From Rhodocyclales bacterium (GTDB lineage: Bacteria > Pseudomonadota > Gammaproteobacteria > Burkholderiales > Rhodocyclaceae): a DNA stretch of 64,000 nt. The notes under the pieces are model-generated. The model saw nothing but the letters and a program-made list of their open reading frames with translations, had not been told where the DNA came from and searched no databases. Both the position numbers and the translations under genes were made by a program. Of the stretch, positions 45,569 through 54,358 are shown piece after piece; positions within the stretch are counted from its first letter, which is position 1, and every line of letters starts with the position of its first letter. The stretch covers positions 1-64,000 of the forward strand of contig JAQGMF010000043.1 in assembly GCA_028292505.1 (NCBI GenBank), written 5' to 3'.

Positions 45569-45599
45569 GTAGCCCGCAGTCTTGATCGCTGCGGGCTAC
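45569..45599. other. Intercistronic hairpin between dctP and dctQ
   Basis: Perfect 11-bp stem GTAGCCCGCAG / CTGCGGGCTAC with a nine-base loop and no T-run, 10 bp past the dctP stop. Such hairpins often protect the abundant binding-protein mRNA in transporter operons (inference). Confidence 0.65.
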
Positions 45600-45609
45600 G
45601 GGCTTGAAA

Positions 45610-46596
45610 TTACTTCACGTCCTGAATTGCCTTGACCAGTGCCTTGGCCTCATCGGTCGTTACGAATTTGGCATATACCGGGCCCATTGCGTCCTGGAAG
45701 GATTTCTTGTCGACATCGCTGACGATGATCGAACCGGCGGCAGTGACCTTGGCCAGCGATTGGTTCTCGCGATCTGCCCAGTACTTGCGATTCTGGATCA
45801 CGGAGCTCTTGGCTGCTTCCTTGACCAGCGCCTGGTCTGCCTTGGAAAGGGTTGCCCACTTCTTGGCGGAGAACATCACCATTTCAGGCGCCATGGAGTG
45901 TTCCGTCTTGGAGTAGTACTTCACCACTTCGAAGTGCTTGGCGCCTTCGTACGAGGGGATGTTGTTCTCGGCGGCGTCGATCAGGCCGGTCTTCAGGCCG
46001 GTATAGACTTCGCCCAGCGGCATCGGCGTGGCGTTGGCGCCCATCGCGTTGGCCACCGAGACCCACATGTCGGAAGGCTGTACGCGGATCTTCATGCCTT
46101 TGGTATCGGCGATGGAATGAACCGGCTTCTTGGCGTAGATCGAACGTGCGCCGCTGTCATAGTAGGCCAGGCCGATGAAGCCGTCCTTCTCGCAGGACTT
46201 GAGGATCTGCTCGCCGGGAGCGCCATCCAATGCCTTGTGCATATGGTCGATCGAACGGAACAGGAAGGGCAGGGCCGGCACGACCGTCATGGGACAGGTG
46301 TTGTTCAGCGCCGAACTGTTCACGCGGATAATGTCCAACGCGCCGAGCTTGACTTGCTCGATGGTTTCTTTTTCGGAGCCGAGTGCACCGCCGGAGAATA
46401 CCTTCAGCGTGATGCGGCCCTTCGTGCGCTGCGACAACAGCTCACCCATGTTGCGCAGCGCGCGGACGGTCGGATAGTCGTCGTCCCAGACATCCGAAAC
46501 GCGCAACTCGATTTTTGGCGCATCGGCGGCATGCGCAATATTCAGACAACCCAGTACCAACAGGACGGCCGCAGCCACTTTTGAAGCACGCATCAT
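45610..46596 (-). CDS. dctP: TRAP transporter solute-binding protein DctP
   Basis: A 328-residue periplasmic binding protein with a signal peptide ([17 protein letters not shown], cut near AADAP). [15 protein letters not shown] holds the conserved Arg that binds the substrate carboxylate, and [20 protein letters not shown] is a DctP-family signature. TAGGAG precedes the paired ATG codons. Neighbouring genes for an SMP-30 lactonase, a sugar-acid dehydratase and uronate dehydrogenase suggest a uronate or aldarate substrate (inference). Confidence 0.92.
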   Translation of the reverse strand: MMRASKVAAAVLLVLGCLNIAHAADAPKIELRVSDVWDDDYPTVRALRNMGELLSQRTKGRITLKVFSGGALGSEKETIEQVKLGALDIIRVNSSALNNTCPMTVVPALPFLFRSIDHMHKALDGAPGEQILKSCEKDGFIGLAYYDSGARSIYAKKPVHSIADTKGMKIRVQPSDMWVSVANAMGANATPMPLGEVYTGLKTGLIDAAENNIPSYEGAKHFEVVKYYSKTEHSMAPEMVMFSAKKWATLSKADQALVKEAAKSSVIQNRKYWADRENQSLAKVTAAGSIIVSDVDKKSFQDAMGPVYAKFVTTDEAKALVKAIQDVK

Positions 46597-46629
46597 TTGT
46601 CTATCTCCTATCAGGTAAAAATACTGTTA

Positions 46630-46641
46630 GTCAATTTTGAC
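46630..46641. promoter_or_regulatory. Short dyad GTCAA-tt-TTGAC upstream of dctP
   Basis: A perfect 5+5 bp inverted repeat 34 bp before the dctP start, in the region where its promoter must lie. It could be an operator for the nearby GntR-type regulator, but no second copy was found to support this. Confidence 0.3.
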
Positions 46642-46703
46642 CGCCTTCGACGTATCGGAAGTCGTCTCGGAACCGACAGTTCCATCCTCCGGTTACGTCA
46701 CCG

Positions 46704-46751
46704 CAGTGCCCGGCTCAGTGCCCGGCTCAGTGCCCGGCTCAGTGCCCGGCT
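46704..46751. repeat. Four perfect tandem copies of a 12-bp unit
   Basis: CAGTGCCCGGCT is repeated four times without a mismatch, in the 249-bp gap between the SMP-30 gene and dctP. There is no reading frame across it that resembles a protein. The gap otherwise holds only the dctP promoter region. Confidence 0.95.
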
Positions 46752-46845
46752 ATCGCCGTGCGAAGATACCACGCAAAGTCCCAAATGTTTTCGGGGTTTA
46801 ACCCTTACGAGCCCGGCGTTTGGTATGAAGTGTCTGTTTTTTGGT

Positions 46846-47754
46846 TCAGTCTGCAAACGGCACTTCTGCGATCCCTTGCGCTTGGGGATCGATATGCAAA
46901 ATGCTGCCGCCCAATGTATCGTGCGCCCATGCCGGCCCATCGCGTTTGAGCGATGTAATGAGCATGCTTTTCATATCGGGGCCACCGAAGGCACACATCG
47001 TGGGACACCTGACGGGCAGGCGCAGGATGCGATCCAGCTTGCCCTGTGGCGTAAAACGCATGATGCAGCCATCGTCCATGCCAGCGCTCCAGTAGTAGCC
47101 GTCAGTGTCGATAGCAGCGCCGTCCGGGCGTCCGGCATAGGCCGCCATATCGATGAACACACGCCGTTCGCCGAGCACGCCGTCCTCCAGATCGAAATCG
47201 ATAGCCCAGACCTTGCGTACCGACGCATGCGAGTCGGCAATGTACATCGTACGATTGTCCGGGCTGAAAGCTGTGCCGTTGGGTGTCAGGAAACCATCGA
47301 GCAGGCGCTTGCTGAGACCCGCAGGCGTATAGCGGAACAAGCCGCCTACCGGGCGCCTGTCGCTGCAATCCATGAAGGTCGTGACCCACAGACGGCCACG
47401 CCGGTCGCAGCGACCGTCGTTGAAACGCATCTGCGGTGCCGGGTGCTCGATGCCTGCGCGCTTGACGACCGTGGCTCCTTCTGACTGGAGAGATGCCGAA
47501 TAAATACCGCTTTCACATGCCGAAAGCATATTTCCGTTGCGTTGCCTGGCGATGCAGCCGACCTGCTCCGGCAATTGCCACGAGGCATGCGTGCCGTCCG
47601 CCAGCGACCAGCGGTGGATGCGGCCGACAGGAATGTCGACCCAGAAATAGGCGCCATCCGCCGGCGACCAGAACGGGCTCTCGGCACACACATTGGAAAA
47701 TGGCAACGGAATAATTGCTTCGGGGCCTATCGTGATTTCAGTGACCTTGTCCAT
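46846..47754 (-). CDS. SMP-30/gluconolactonase family sugar lactonase
   Basis: A 302-residue six-bladed propeller enzyme. The divalent-metal ligands are recognisable: Glu in CAESPFW, Asn in MRFNDGRCDRRG, Asn in LTPNGTAFSPD and Asp in AGRPDGAAIDTDG. It hydrolyses sugar lactones; here it could open the aldarolactone made by uronate dehydrogenase (inference). It lies 38 bp after the GntR gene on the same strand and upstream of the TRAP genes, suggesting one transcript. Confidence 0.9.
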   Translation of the reverse strand: MDKVTEITIGPEAIIPLPFSNVCAESPFWSPADGAYFWVDIPVGRIHRWSLADGTHASWQLPEQVGCIARQRNGNMLSACESGIYSASLQSEGATVVKRAGIEHPAPQMRFNDGRCDRRGRLWVTTFMDCSDRRPVGGLFRYTPAGLSKRLLDGFLTPNGTAFSPDNRTMYIADSHASVRKVWAIDFDLEDGVLGERRVFIDMAAYAGRPDGAAIDTDGYYWSAGMDDGCIMRFTPQGKLDRILRLPVRCPTMCAFGGPDMKSMLITSLKRDGPAWAHDTLGGSILHIDPQAQGIAEVPFAD

Positions 47755-47792
47755 ATGCGAATTCCTTGATGCCCGTTTCTGTTACCCGTTGT

Positions 47793-48524
47793 TCATTCGG
47801 ACTGCGGCCCTTCGAACAGCCTGCGCCGTGCATTGCCAAGGTGCAGGCGCATGGCTTCGGCGGCTTCGACCGACGAGCCTTTCTCGATGGCGTTCATGAT
47901 GTCGCGATGTTCGGCTTGCACGACTTCGCGGCGCAAGCGGCTGCGCTCCAACGACAGGCTGCGCGAAAGCTGCATGGCCACACGCATCTGGTCGCCGACC
48001 ATTTCCAGGGCTGTGACGAAGAAAATGTTTTGCGAGGCGCGCACGATGGCCAGATGGAATTGCAGATCCTCATCCACGCCCAGCGTGTCCTGCTCCTTGA
48101 CGATGTCGAGCTGACCCAGCGCGCGCCTGATTTCCTCCAGGTCGCGCGGCGTGCGCAACTCGGCGGCGAGCCCGGCCGCGGCCGATTCCAGCGCAATGCG
48201 ATAAGCGAAGCAGCGTTGCACATCGGCCAGGCTTTCGATCGGCGCGAAGCGCTTGATGTTGCGGTCCGGTCGACGCAACACGAAACTGCCCGAGCCACGG
48301 CGCGAAGCGATCAGGCCATCCACGCGCAAACGCGACAGCGCTTCGCGCACCGTCGGGCGCGACACGCCGAAGCGCTGTGCCAGCTCCGTCTCCGTTGGTA
48401 GTCGGCCGTTCTCCGGGAACTCGCCGCTCGACATCGAGTCCATGATGTTTGCATAGACGGTATCGACGCGATTGGCGACGCGACCGGGCATCGCTGCGGT
48501 GGGCACTGTCATGCTATCGGACAT
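47793..48524 (-). CDS. FadR-subfamily GntR transcriptional regulator
   Basis: A 243-residue regulator: a winged helix-turn-helix (residues ~20-85, RLPTETELAQRFGVSRPTVREALSRL) and an all-helical FCD ligand domain (~95-235) with DLQFHLAI and HRDIMNAI carrying the metal-binding Asp/His residues. It is divergent from the dehydratase gene and upstream of the lactonase and TRAP genes, so it probably controls both directions in response to a sugar acid. Confidence 0.9.
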   Translation of the reverse strand: MSDSMTVPTAAMPGRVANRVDTVYANIMDSMSSGEFPENGRLPTETELAQRFGVSRPTVREALSRLRVDGLIASRRGSGSFVLRRPDRNIKRFAPIESLADVQRCFAYRIALESAAAGLAAELRTPRDLEEIRRALGQLDIVKEQDTLGVDEDLQFHLAIVRASQNIFFVTALEMVGDQMRVAMQLSRSLSLERSRLRREVVQAEHRDIMNAIEKGSSVEAAEAMRLHLGNARRRLFEGPQSE

Positions 48525-48574
48525 CGCTCATTTGACATCGCTATCTACCATGTTCACCTCTGGGCCAGCGTTGT

Positions 48575-48597
48575 CTTACAGCATGCCGAGTTGTAAG
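48575..48597. promoter_or_regulatory. Candidate GntR-type operator between the regulator and dehydratase genes
   Basis: Perfect inverted repeat CTTACA-N11-TGTAAG in the 236-bp divergent region, 51 bp before the regulator start. Position and symmetry fit an operator for the FadR-type regulator; the exact consensus is unknown. Confidence 0.45.
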
Positions 48598-48760
48598 GAG
48601 GATGTAGGGTAGCGGGCATTCTAGTCCATCGCACGCGCACACTGTGTACGATGTGCCCCACGCCGGGTTCGCCGATTGCATCCTGCGCTGGCCAGTTTTA
48701 CAAACGCGTGGCAACCGCCACGATCTGCGCGAATATCTGCGCCGACTCTCTGGAGGTCGC

Positions 48761-50482
48761 TTGAAGAAAAAACCGGAAGAATTGCGCAGTCATCGCTGGT
48801 ACGGGCCGAACAATCTGCGCGCCTTCGGTCACCGCTCGCGCACAGCGCAGATGGGGTTCGAGCGCAGCGACTATGCTGGCAAGCCGGTCATCGGCATCCT
48901 CAATACGTGGAGCGAAATCAATCCCTGCCATACGCATTTCAAGCAGCGCGTGGAGGAGATCAAGCGTGGCGTCTGGCAGGCGGGTGGCTTCCCGATCGAG
49001 CTACCTGCCATCTCACTGTCCGAGCCTTTCCAGAAACCTTCGACCATGATGTATCGCAACCTGCTGGCGATGGAGGCGGAGGAATTGCTGCGCTCGCACC
49101 CGGTTGACGGTGCCGTGCTCATGGGCGGTTGCGACAAGACCACGCCGGCGTTGGTGATGGGCGCGACCAGCATGGGCCTGCCCTTCATCTTCATGCCTGC
49201 CGGGCCGATGCTGCGCGGTAATTGGCGTGGCGAAGTGCTTGGCTCCGGTTCGGATACCTGGAAATACTGGGACGCCTTGCGCGCCGGGCGCATCAGCGAA
49301 GCGGACTGGCAGGAAATCGAAGAAGGCATCGCACGCTCGCCCGGTCACTGCATGACCATGGGCACGGCATCGACCATGACCAGCGCGGCCGAAGCGCTCG
49401 GTCTGACCTTGCCGGGCGCCGCCTCCATTCCGGCGGCCGACTCCGCGCATGCACGTATGGCCACGCAAACCGGCAAACGCATCGTCGACATGGTGTGGGA
49501 AGACCTGCGCCCGTCGCAGCTACTGACGGCCGCTGCCTTCGATAATGCCGTTGTCACAGTGTTGGCATTGGGCGGGTCCACCAATGCGGTGATCCACCTG
49601 ATCGCCATGGCGCGCCGCGCCGGTGTGGCTTTGACACTGGATCGCTTCGACGAGTTGGCGCGTCGCACGCCGCTGATTGCCGATCTGCGGCCAGCGGGGC
49701 GCTTCTTGATGGAAGATTTCTATTATGCCGGTGGCTTGCGCGCGCTGCTGGCGCGCATCGCTCCTCTACTGATGCCGGACTGTCTCACGGTCAACGGGCG
49801 ATCTCTTGGAGAGAATATCGCAGGGGCAAAATCGGTTAATGATGAGGTCATACGGCCGATCGACAAGCCTTTGCTACCGCATGACGGCATCGCCGTGCTG
49901 CGTGGCAATCTGGCGCCAGATGGCGCTGTCATCAAGCCAGGCGCGGCACAGACTAGCCTGTTGCGCCACACCGGGCCGGCAATCGTCTTCGATAGCCGTG
50001 CCGACCTCGCTGCGCGCATCGACGACCCAGCGCTGCCGGTAACGGCCGATTCGGTACTCGTTTTGCGTAATGCGGGCCCGTTGGGAGCGCCGGGCATGCC
50101 CGAATGGGGCCAGTTGCCCATCCCCAAGAAATTAGTCGCGGAAGGTGTCAGCGACATGGTGCGCATCTCTGATGCACGCATGAGCGGCACCAGCTACGGC
50201 GCATGCATTCTGCATGTGGCGCCAGAATCTTTCATTGGCGGGCCTTTGGCACTGGTGCGCGATGGCGACTTGATTGCACTCGATGTGCCGGCACGCAGCC
50301 TGAATCTGCTGGTGGACGATGCGGAACTTGCACGCCGTCGCGCCGCATGGCAGCGTCCTGCGCCGCATCACGCGCGCGGTTATGCGAGATTGTTCGAGAC
50401 GCATGTCACGCAGGCCAACGAAGGCTGCGATTTCGACTTCCTGCAAGGCACCGCGCCAACACCCGAACCGGATATTTACTAA
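48761..50482 (+). CDS. IlvD/Edd-family sugar-acid dehydratase (L-arabonate dehydratase-like)
   Basis: A 573-residue Fe-S dehydratase. The start is TTG, chosen because TGGAGG lies four bases upstream and the peptide [20 protein letters not shown] matches the opening of L-arabonate dehydratases; no ATG fits. The cluster ligands Cys56 (NPCHTHF), Cys124 (GGCDKTTPA) and Cys197 (PGHCMTMG) are all present. Family members dehydrate L-arabonate, D-xylonate or related acids to 2-keto-3-deoxy acids. With the uronate dehydrogenase, lactonase and TRAP genes nearby it may act on an aldarate or aldonate; the exact substrate cannot be read from sequence. Confidence 0.9.
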   Translation: MKKKPEELRSHRWYGPNNLRAFGHRSRTAQMGFERSDYAGKPVIGILNTWSEINPCHTHFKQRVEEIKRGVWQAGGFPIELPAISLSEPFQKPSTMMYRNLLAMEAEELLRSHPVDGAVLMGGCDKTTPALVMGATSMGLPFIFMPAGPMLRGNWRGEVLGSGSDTWKYWDALRAGRISEADWQEIEEGIARSPGHCMTMGTASTMTSAAEALGLTLPGAASIPAADSAHARMATQTGKRIVDMVWEDLRPSQLLTAAAFDNAVVTVLALGGSTNAVIHLIAMARRAGVALTLDRFDELARRTPLIADLRPAGRFLMEDFYYAGGLRALLARIAPLLMPDCLTVNGRSLGENIAGAKSVNDEVIRPIDKPLLPHDGIAVLRGNLAPDGAVIKPGAAQTSLLRHTGPAIVFDSRADLAARIDDPALPVTADSVLVLRNAGPLGAPGMPEWGQLPIPKKLVAEGVSDMVRISDARMSGTSYGACILHVAPESFIGGPLALVRDGDLIALDVPARSLNLLVDDAELARRRAAWQRPAPHHARGYARLFETHVTQANEGCDFDFLQGTAPTPEPDIY

Positions 50483-50521
50483 GCTGGCATTTCGCAGAAA
50501 TGCACGCTTTCCAGCGAATTT

Positions 50522-50537
50522 ATACAAAATTTTGCAT
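50522..50537. promoter_or_regulatory. A/T-rich palindrome upstream of the truncated IclR gene
   Basis: ATACAAAATTTTGCAT is symmetric at 14 of 16 positions around a CAAAATTTTG core, 26 bp before the IclR-type frame. A/T-rich palindromes of this size are typical IclR-family operators, so it may be an autoregulatory site. Confidence 0.4.
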
Positions 50538-50562
50538 ATGACATTTGCGCTGTCTGCGCAAA

Positions 50563-50886
50563 ATGGCTATACCGGAACATACATCCTTGATCCCGGTATC
50601 CATGGCCATGAGCGAAGCACAGTCCGGCGTAGCGGCAGTTGATCGTGCTTTGTTGATACTTTCCGCCTTCCGCGAAGACGATGTTTCGCTCAGTCTCGCG
50701 CTACTGGCGCGGCGCACGGGGCTTTACAAGAGCACCATCCTGCGCCTCTTGCAGTCCTTGCTGCGTGCCGGCTATGTCGTGCGCTTGCCTGAGGGTAGCT
50801 ATGTCGTGGGGCCCGAGCCGGCCAGACTCGCCAGGATGTTCCAGACCACGGCAGTGCTCAACGGTTTGGGCGCTGAAGGGAAATAG
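50563..50886 (+). pseudogene. IclR-family regulator, truncated after the DNA-binding domain
   Basis: About 107 residues with a complete IclR helix-turn-helix: VAAVDRALLILSAFREDDVS, LALLARRTGLYKSTILRLLQ and YVVRLPEGSYVVGPEPARLA. It stops at residue ~107, where a normal IclR protein of ~250 residues continues into an effector-binding domain. Only 20 bp remain before the convergent udh stop, so the missing part is deleted rather than frameshifted. It may be a dead remnant or a stand-alone DNA-binding protein without ligand control. ATG codons at 50602 and 50608 are alternative starts. Confidence 0.75.
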
Positions 50887-50906
50887 ACAGGTTTGCCAAA
50901 GCGGCT

Positions 50907-51764
50907 TTAACTTTCTCGCCGCGTATTCCGCGTGATGGCCTCTGGAACCACGAAATTCAGGGTTTCGGGTTTGCGATAGTCGCGGGTCGGTACCTTGCCG
51001 CCTTGCAAGGGTTGCCACTCTTCATTCTGACAGCGGCGCGCGAGTTCTTCGCTGTAATCGTCCGCATTGTCGCGCGGGCGATAGCCTATGCGTTCGGCAT
51101 CATCGTTGCGCCACCACGATTTGCTGTTGTTCGACACGCCATACACGACGGAGAAGCCCACGCCCGGTGTCAGCGCCGAGCAACGTATCAGCTCGACAAG
51201 ATCGCCAGGGCTTATCCAGGTGGCAAGAGAGCGCAGCGTATTGGGGCCGGGCAGGCAGGTGCCGATACGCAGGCATACGGATTCGAGCCCGTGACGATCA
51301 TAGAAGAAACTCGCCAGGAGTTCGCCATAAGCCTTGCTGACGCCATAGAGACTATCGGGCCGCATCGGCTGTTTGGCATCGATGACTTCGTCGGCAGGGT
51401 AATAACCCGTGACGTGATTCGAGCTGGCTTGCACGATGCGCTTGATGCCGCAGCTCACGGCATTGTCATAAACGTTGAACTGCCCGATGATATTACTCTG
51501 CAAGATCGGCTCGAAAGGCTCTTCGCGCGATATGGCACCGAAATGAATGACCAGGTCGGCGCCCTGCAGCAGTCTTCCCACTGCCGCATGATCGGCTAGA
51601 TCGCAGCAGATGAATTCCTCGCCGGCGGCCAGCGGCGTTTTCAGCTCATGGATATCGGATAGAACGAGTGTTGTGGCAAATGCGCGTAAAGGTTCGCGCA
51701 ACACGCCGCCGAGTTTGCCGGCAGCGCCGGTGAAGACGACACGCTTGAAGGGTTTTTCGTTCAT
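50907..51764 (-). CDS. udh: Uronate dehydrogenase
   Basis: A 285-residue short-chain dehydrogenase of the Udh type. FTGAAGKLGGVLRE is the NAD-binding loop, the catalytic residues are in SSNHVTGYY (Ser114) and YGVSK (Tyr140, Lys144), and LFTPGVG-like ALTPGVGFSVVYGVSNNSKS is characteristic of uronate dehydrogenases. It oxidises D-galacturonate or D-glucuronate to the aldarolactone. It is ~20 residues longer at the C-terminus than well-known Udh proteins. Confidence 0.9.
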   Translation of the reverse strand: MNEKPFKRVVFTGAAGKLGGVLREPLRAFATTLVLSDIHELKTPLAAGEEFICCDLADHAAVGRLLQGADLVIHFGAISREEPFEPILQSNIIGQFNVYDNAVSCGIKRIVQASSNHVTGYYPADEVIDAKQPMRPDSLYGVSKAYGELLASFFYDRHGLESVCLRIGTCLPGPNTLRSLATWISPGDLVELIRCSALTPGVGFSVVYGVSNNSKSWWRNDDAERIGYRPRDNADDYSEELARRCQNEEWQPLQGGKVPTRDYRKPETLNFVVPEAITRNTRRES

Positions 51765-51818
51765 GAAGTGATTCGTGCGGCTTGAGTCTGACTAACTGCA
51801 AATATGCAAATGGGAAGT

Positions 51819-52568
51819 CTAGCCGAGTCGGACCAGGTCTTCGTCGGAGAGTTCGCGCCATTCGCCGGCCACGCGACCTTCCAGCGGGCGAAAGCGTTGT
51901 TTGTAGTTCATCTTGATGGAATCGCGAATCCAGTAGCCGAGGTACAGGTAGGGCCGGTCCATCATGCGGCATGCCTCGATCTGCCAGAGGATGCTGTAAG
52001 TGCCGAAGCTGGCGCGTGACAGATCGGGATCGAAAAAGGTATAGACGCTGGAGAGCCCATCGGTCAGGCAGTCGATGACCGATACCATGCGCAACGCGCC
52101 ATCCGGATCGCGAAACTCCACCATGCGCGTGTCGACCTGGCTCTGCAACAGGAAATGCGTGTACTGCTCGCGGCTGTCCTGGTCCATACCGCCGCCGGCA
52201 TGACGCGAGAGTTGATAGCGCTGATAGAGATCGTAATGCTCGTCGCGAAAGCTCATCGCATGTTCGCGCGGCACCAGTTGGAAATGATTTTGCCAAGCGC
52301 GGCGCTGGCTGCGGTCGGGCTTGAAAGCGGCCACCGAGATGCGCACCGGCACGCAAGCCTGACAGGCATCGCAATACGGACGATAGGTGAATACGCCGCT
52401 ACGGCGAAAGCCACTCTGCACGAGTTCGCTGTACAGCGCGGTATCGATCATGTGGCTCGGCGTTGCCACCTGCGATCGCGCAGTGCGATCGGTGAGATAG
52501 GAGCAACCATAGGGCGCCGTCGCATAGAACTGCAGGAAGGAGTAGGGGAGATCCTTCAACAGGGACAT
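51819..52568 (-). CDS. bpt: Aspartate/glutamate leucyltransferase
   Basis: A 249-residue leucyl-tRNA-protein transferase of the Bpt/Ate family. The N-terminal [20 protein letters not shown] and [15 protein letters not shown] carry the conserved cysteines; [20 protein letters not shown] and YLYLGYWI are the transferase core. It adds Leu to proteins with N-terminal Asp or Glu, marking them for ClpS/ClpAP. It lies directly downstream of aat on the same strand, the usual pairing. Confidence 0.95.
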   Translation of the reverse strand: MSLLKDLPYSFLQFYATAPYGCSYLTDRTARSQVATPSHMIDTALYSELVQSGFRRSGVFTYRPYCDACQACVPVRISVAAFKPDRSQRRAWQNHFQLVPREHAMSFRDEHYDLYQRYQLSRHAGGGMDQDSREQYTHFLLQSQVDTRMVEFRDPDGALRMVSVIDCLTDGLSSVYTFFDPDLSRASFGTYSILWQIEACRMMDRPYLYLGYWIRDSIKMNYKQRFRPLEGRVAGEWRELSDEDLVRLG

Positions 52569-52623
52569 GATTTCATCAACCTCGTTGTACTGCCACGCAT
52601 TGTTTTGAAAGCATTCTCTTTCA

Positions 52624-53343
52624 CTATGGTGACGAATGCCAATCGAAGTTCAGATATTCGTTGCGCCATGTGCCGGGCTGCACGTTTTCCTGCGTCCATC
52701 TATCCACACCCGCCAGGAATTCCGCCCGCGGCAATTCGCGACCACCCAATGAGTGCAGATGGGGCGTACTCATCTGGCAATCTATCACGGCAAAATTCCG
52801 GCGCTCAAGCAACCTGACCAAATGTGCAAAAGCGACTTTGGACGCATCCGTTGCGCGATGGAACATCGACTCTCCATAAAACACGCGACCGATAGCCACG
52901 CCGTACAGGCCGCCGACCAATTCGCCATCCAGCCAGGTCTCGATGCTATGTGCCCAGCCCATTTCATGTATACGGCAATAGGCGGCGATAATTTGAGGGC
53001 TGATCCAGGTCCCGATTGCCGCGCCGCGCGGGGCAGCGCATTCCGCCATGACACGTGCGAAGGCTGTATCGCAGCGCAGCTCGAAGCGGCCGCTGCGCAG
53101 CGTTTTAAGCAGGGAACGCGTCAGTCGCAATTCGTGCGGGATGACGACCATGCGCGGGTCGGGACTCCACCACAGGATCGGCTCGCCCTCCGAGAACCAC
53201 GGAAAGATGCCTTGGCGATAGGCCGCCAATAGCCAGTCGGGCGACAGCGCGCCGCCGACGGCCAGCAAGCCATTGGGTTCGCGCAGCGCAAGATGCACCG
53301 GCGGAAAGTGCGGCGACATGGCGGGATCGAGCCAGGGAATCAT
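52624..53343 (-). CDS. aat: Leucyl/phenylalanyl-tRNA-protein transferase
   Basis: A 239-residue Aat protein that adds Leu or Phe to N-terminal Arg or Lys. [46 protein letters not shown] and [20 protein letters not shown] are family hallmarks. The ATG chosen fits the family; a GTG 48 bp upstream is an in-frame alternative. Forms an N-degron pair with bpt. Confidence 0.95.
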   Translation of the reverse strand: MIPWLDPAMSPHFPPVHLALREPNGLLAVGGALSPDWLLAAYRQGIFPWFSEGEPILWWSPDPRMVVIPHELRLTRSLLKTLRSGRFELRCDTAFARVMAECAAPRGAAIGTWISPQIIAAYCRIHEMGWAHSIETWLDGELVGGLYGVAIGRVFYGESMFHRATDASKVAFAHLVRLLERRNFAVIDCQMSTPHLHSLGGRELPRAEFLAGVDRWTQENVQPGTWRNEYLNFDWHSSP

Positions 53344-53421
53344 ATGTTTCGCGGCAGGGATGTGTGATGCAAATTGTTGTTCGCTTTGCACGTGCGGACA
53401 ATGTCACCTGCCTGCCCCGAC

Positions 53422-54315
53422 TCACGGACCAATGTAGCTTGTGCTGATCGCAAACTTGGCAAAGTACGAAGCCGTATCCTTGCCCGGTCCCCAATTCGAA
53501 CTGTGGCCGCCGTAAAAGGTCGAGAAGAATACGCCGCGGAACGGGACGGCGCCATAACCGCTGCCGATGCGCTGATCGCGCATGACCTGCACGCTGTCAT
53601 ACCACACCGAGACGCTGCCAGCGGCGCGGTTGACGGCTTGCTCCACGTAGTGCCATTTGCCATCGGCCTGCCAGCGGCCCCAGTAGCTATTGCCGCCGCA
53701 GTTGCCGGAGGAGTGACCTGGATCATAATCATAGACTTCGGCATTGCTGCCGTTACGGAACATATAGCGCGTCGACCACGAGGTATTCGCGTTGCCGAGA
53801 CAGCCGCTCTCCTGGCCTTGGGCGCCACCCCATAAGCCGGGAAGTTTGCCGCCTCGACCGAAATCGAAGGTGTCCGAAGTATCGCCAAGACGCAGGTAGT
53901 AGCGCAGGTGAATGATGTTCGCATTGGCGAGATCAGGGCGGCCAACCTTGTTCAGATCCTGGTAGAACTGCCCGCCGTCGGGCAGCGGGCCGCCGCCCGA
54001 GCGCGAGGTGGAATGCGCCTTGTAGCTGACCTTGAGCACCATGTGACCGTCCGGCGAGTTGGGATCGGCAAATGCAGACATGCCCTCGTCATTCTGGCCG
54101 AAACTGAATACATCGCCCGGAACCGCCACGCCCCAGGCATTGCCCCAAGCCGGCGTGTTGAAGCCGTCGAAATTTCCTGTCCACGCACCGCTCGTGTCAG
54201 TGCCCGCCGGTGCGGGCTGCGCCAGTATGCGCGGCGATATGCCGATGGCCGCGAGGGTGGCGAATATTGCGAATGCGGTCGATATTGGATTGCTCGACGT
54301 CTGACTTCGATACAT
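53422..54315 (-). CDS. Secreted PL14-like polysaccharide lyase
   Basis: A 297-residue exported protein with a signal peptide (FAIFATLAAIGISPRILA, then QPAPAG). FDFGRGGKLPGLWGG (mid-protein) resembles the GGKLPGL(Y/W)GG core of PL14-type alginate/glucuronate lyases, whose lysine is catalytic, and NSYWGRWQADGKWHYVEQAV fits the beta-jelly-roll strands. Two cysteine-containing loops (ESGCLGNAN, SSGNCGGNSY) probably form a disulphide. Family assignment rests on motif memory only. With the PL7 lyase and udh it supports use of polyuronates. The start is uncertain, as the ribosome-binding site is weak. Confidence 0.65.
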   Translation of the reverse strand: MYRSQTSSNPISTAFAIFATLAAIGISPRILAQPAPAGTDTSGAWTGNFDGFNTPAWGNAWGVAVPGDVFSFGQNDEGMSAFADPNSPDGHMVLKVSYKAHSTSRSGGGPLPDGGQFYQDLNKVGRPDLANANIIHLRYYLRLGDTSDTFDFGRGGKLPGLWGGAQGQESGCLGNANTSWSTRYMFRNGSNAEVYDYDPGHSSGNCGGNSYWGRWQADGKWHYVEQAVNRAAGSVSVWYDSVQVMRDQRIGSGYGAVPFRGVFFSTFYGGHSSNWGPGKDTASYFAKFAISTSYIGP

Positions 54316-54358
54316 GGCGTGACGCTGTTCCTGATTATGCAAATGAGATATTTCGGTT

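Noticed and set aside
48593-48610. Strong AAGGAGG followed by ATG
   Set aside because: The ATG is one base from the ribosome-binding site and the next codon is TAG, so no peptide is made from it.
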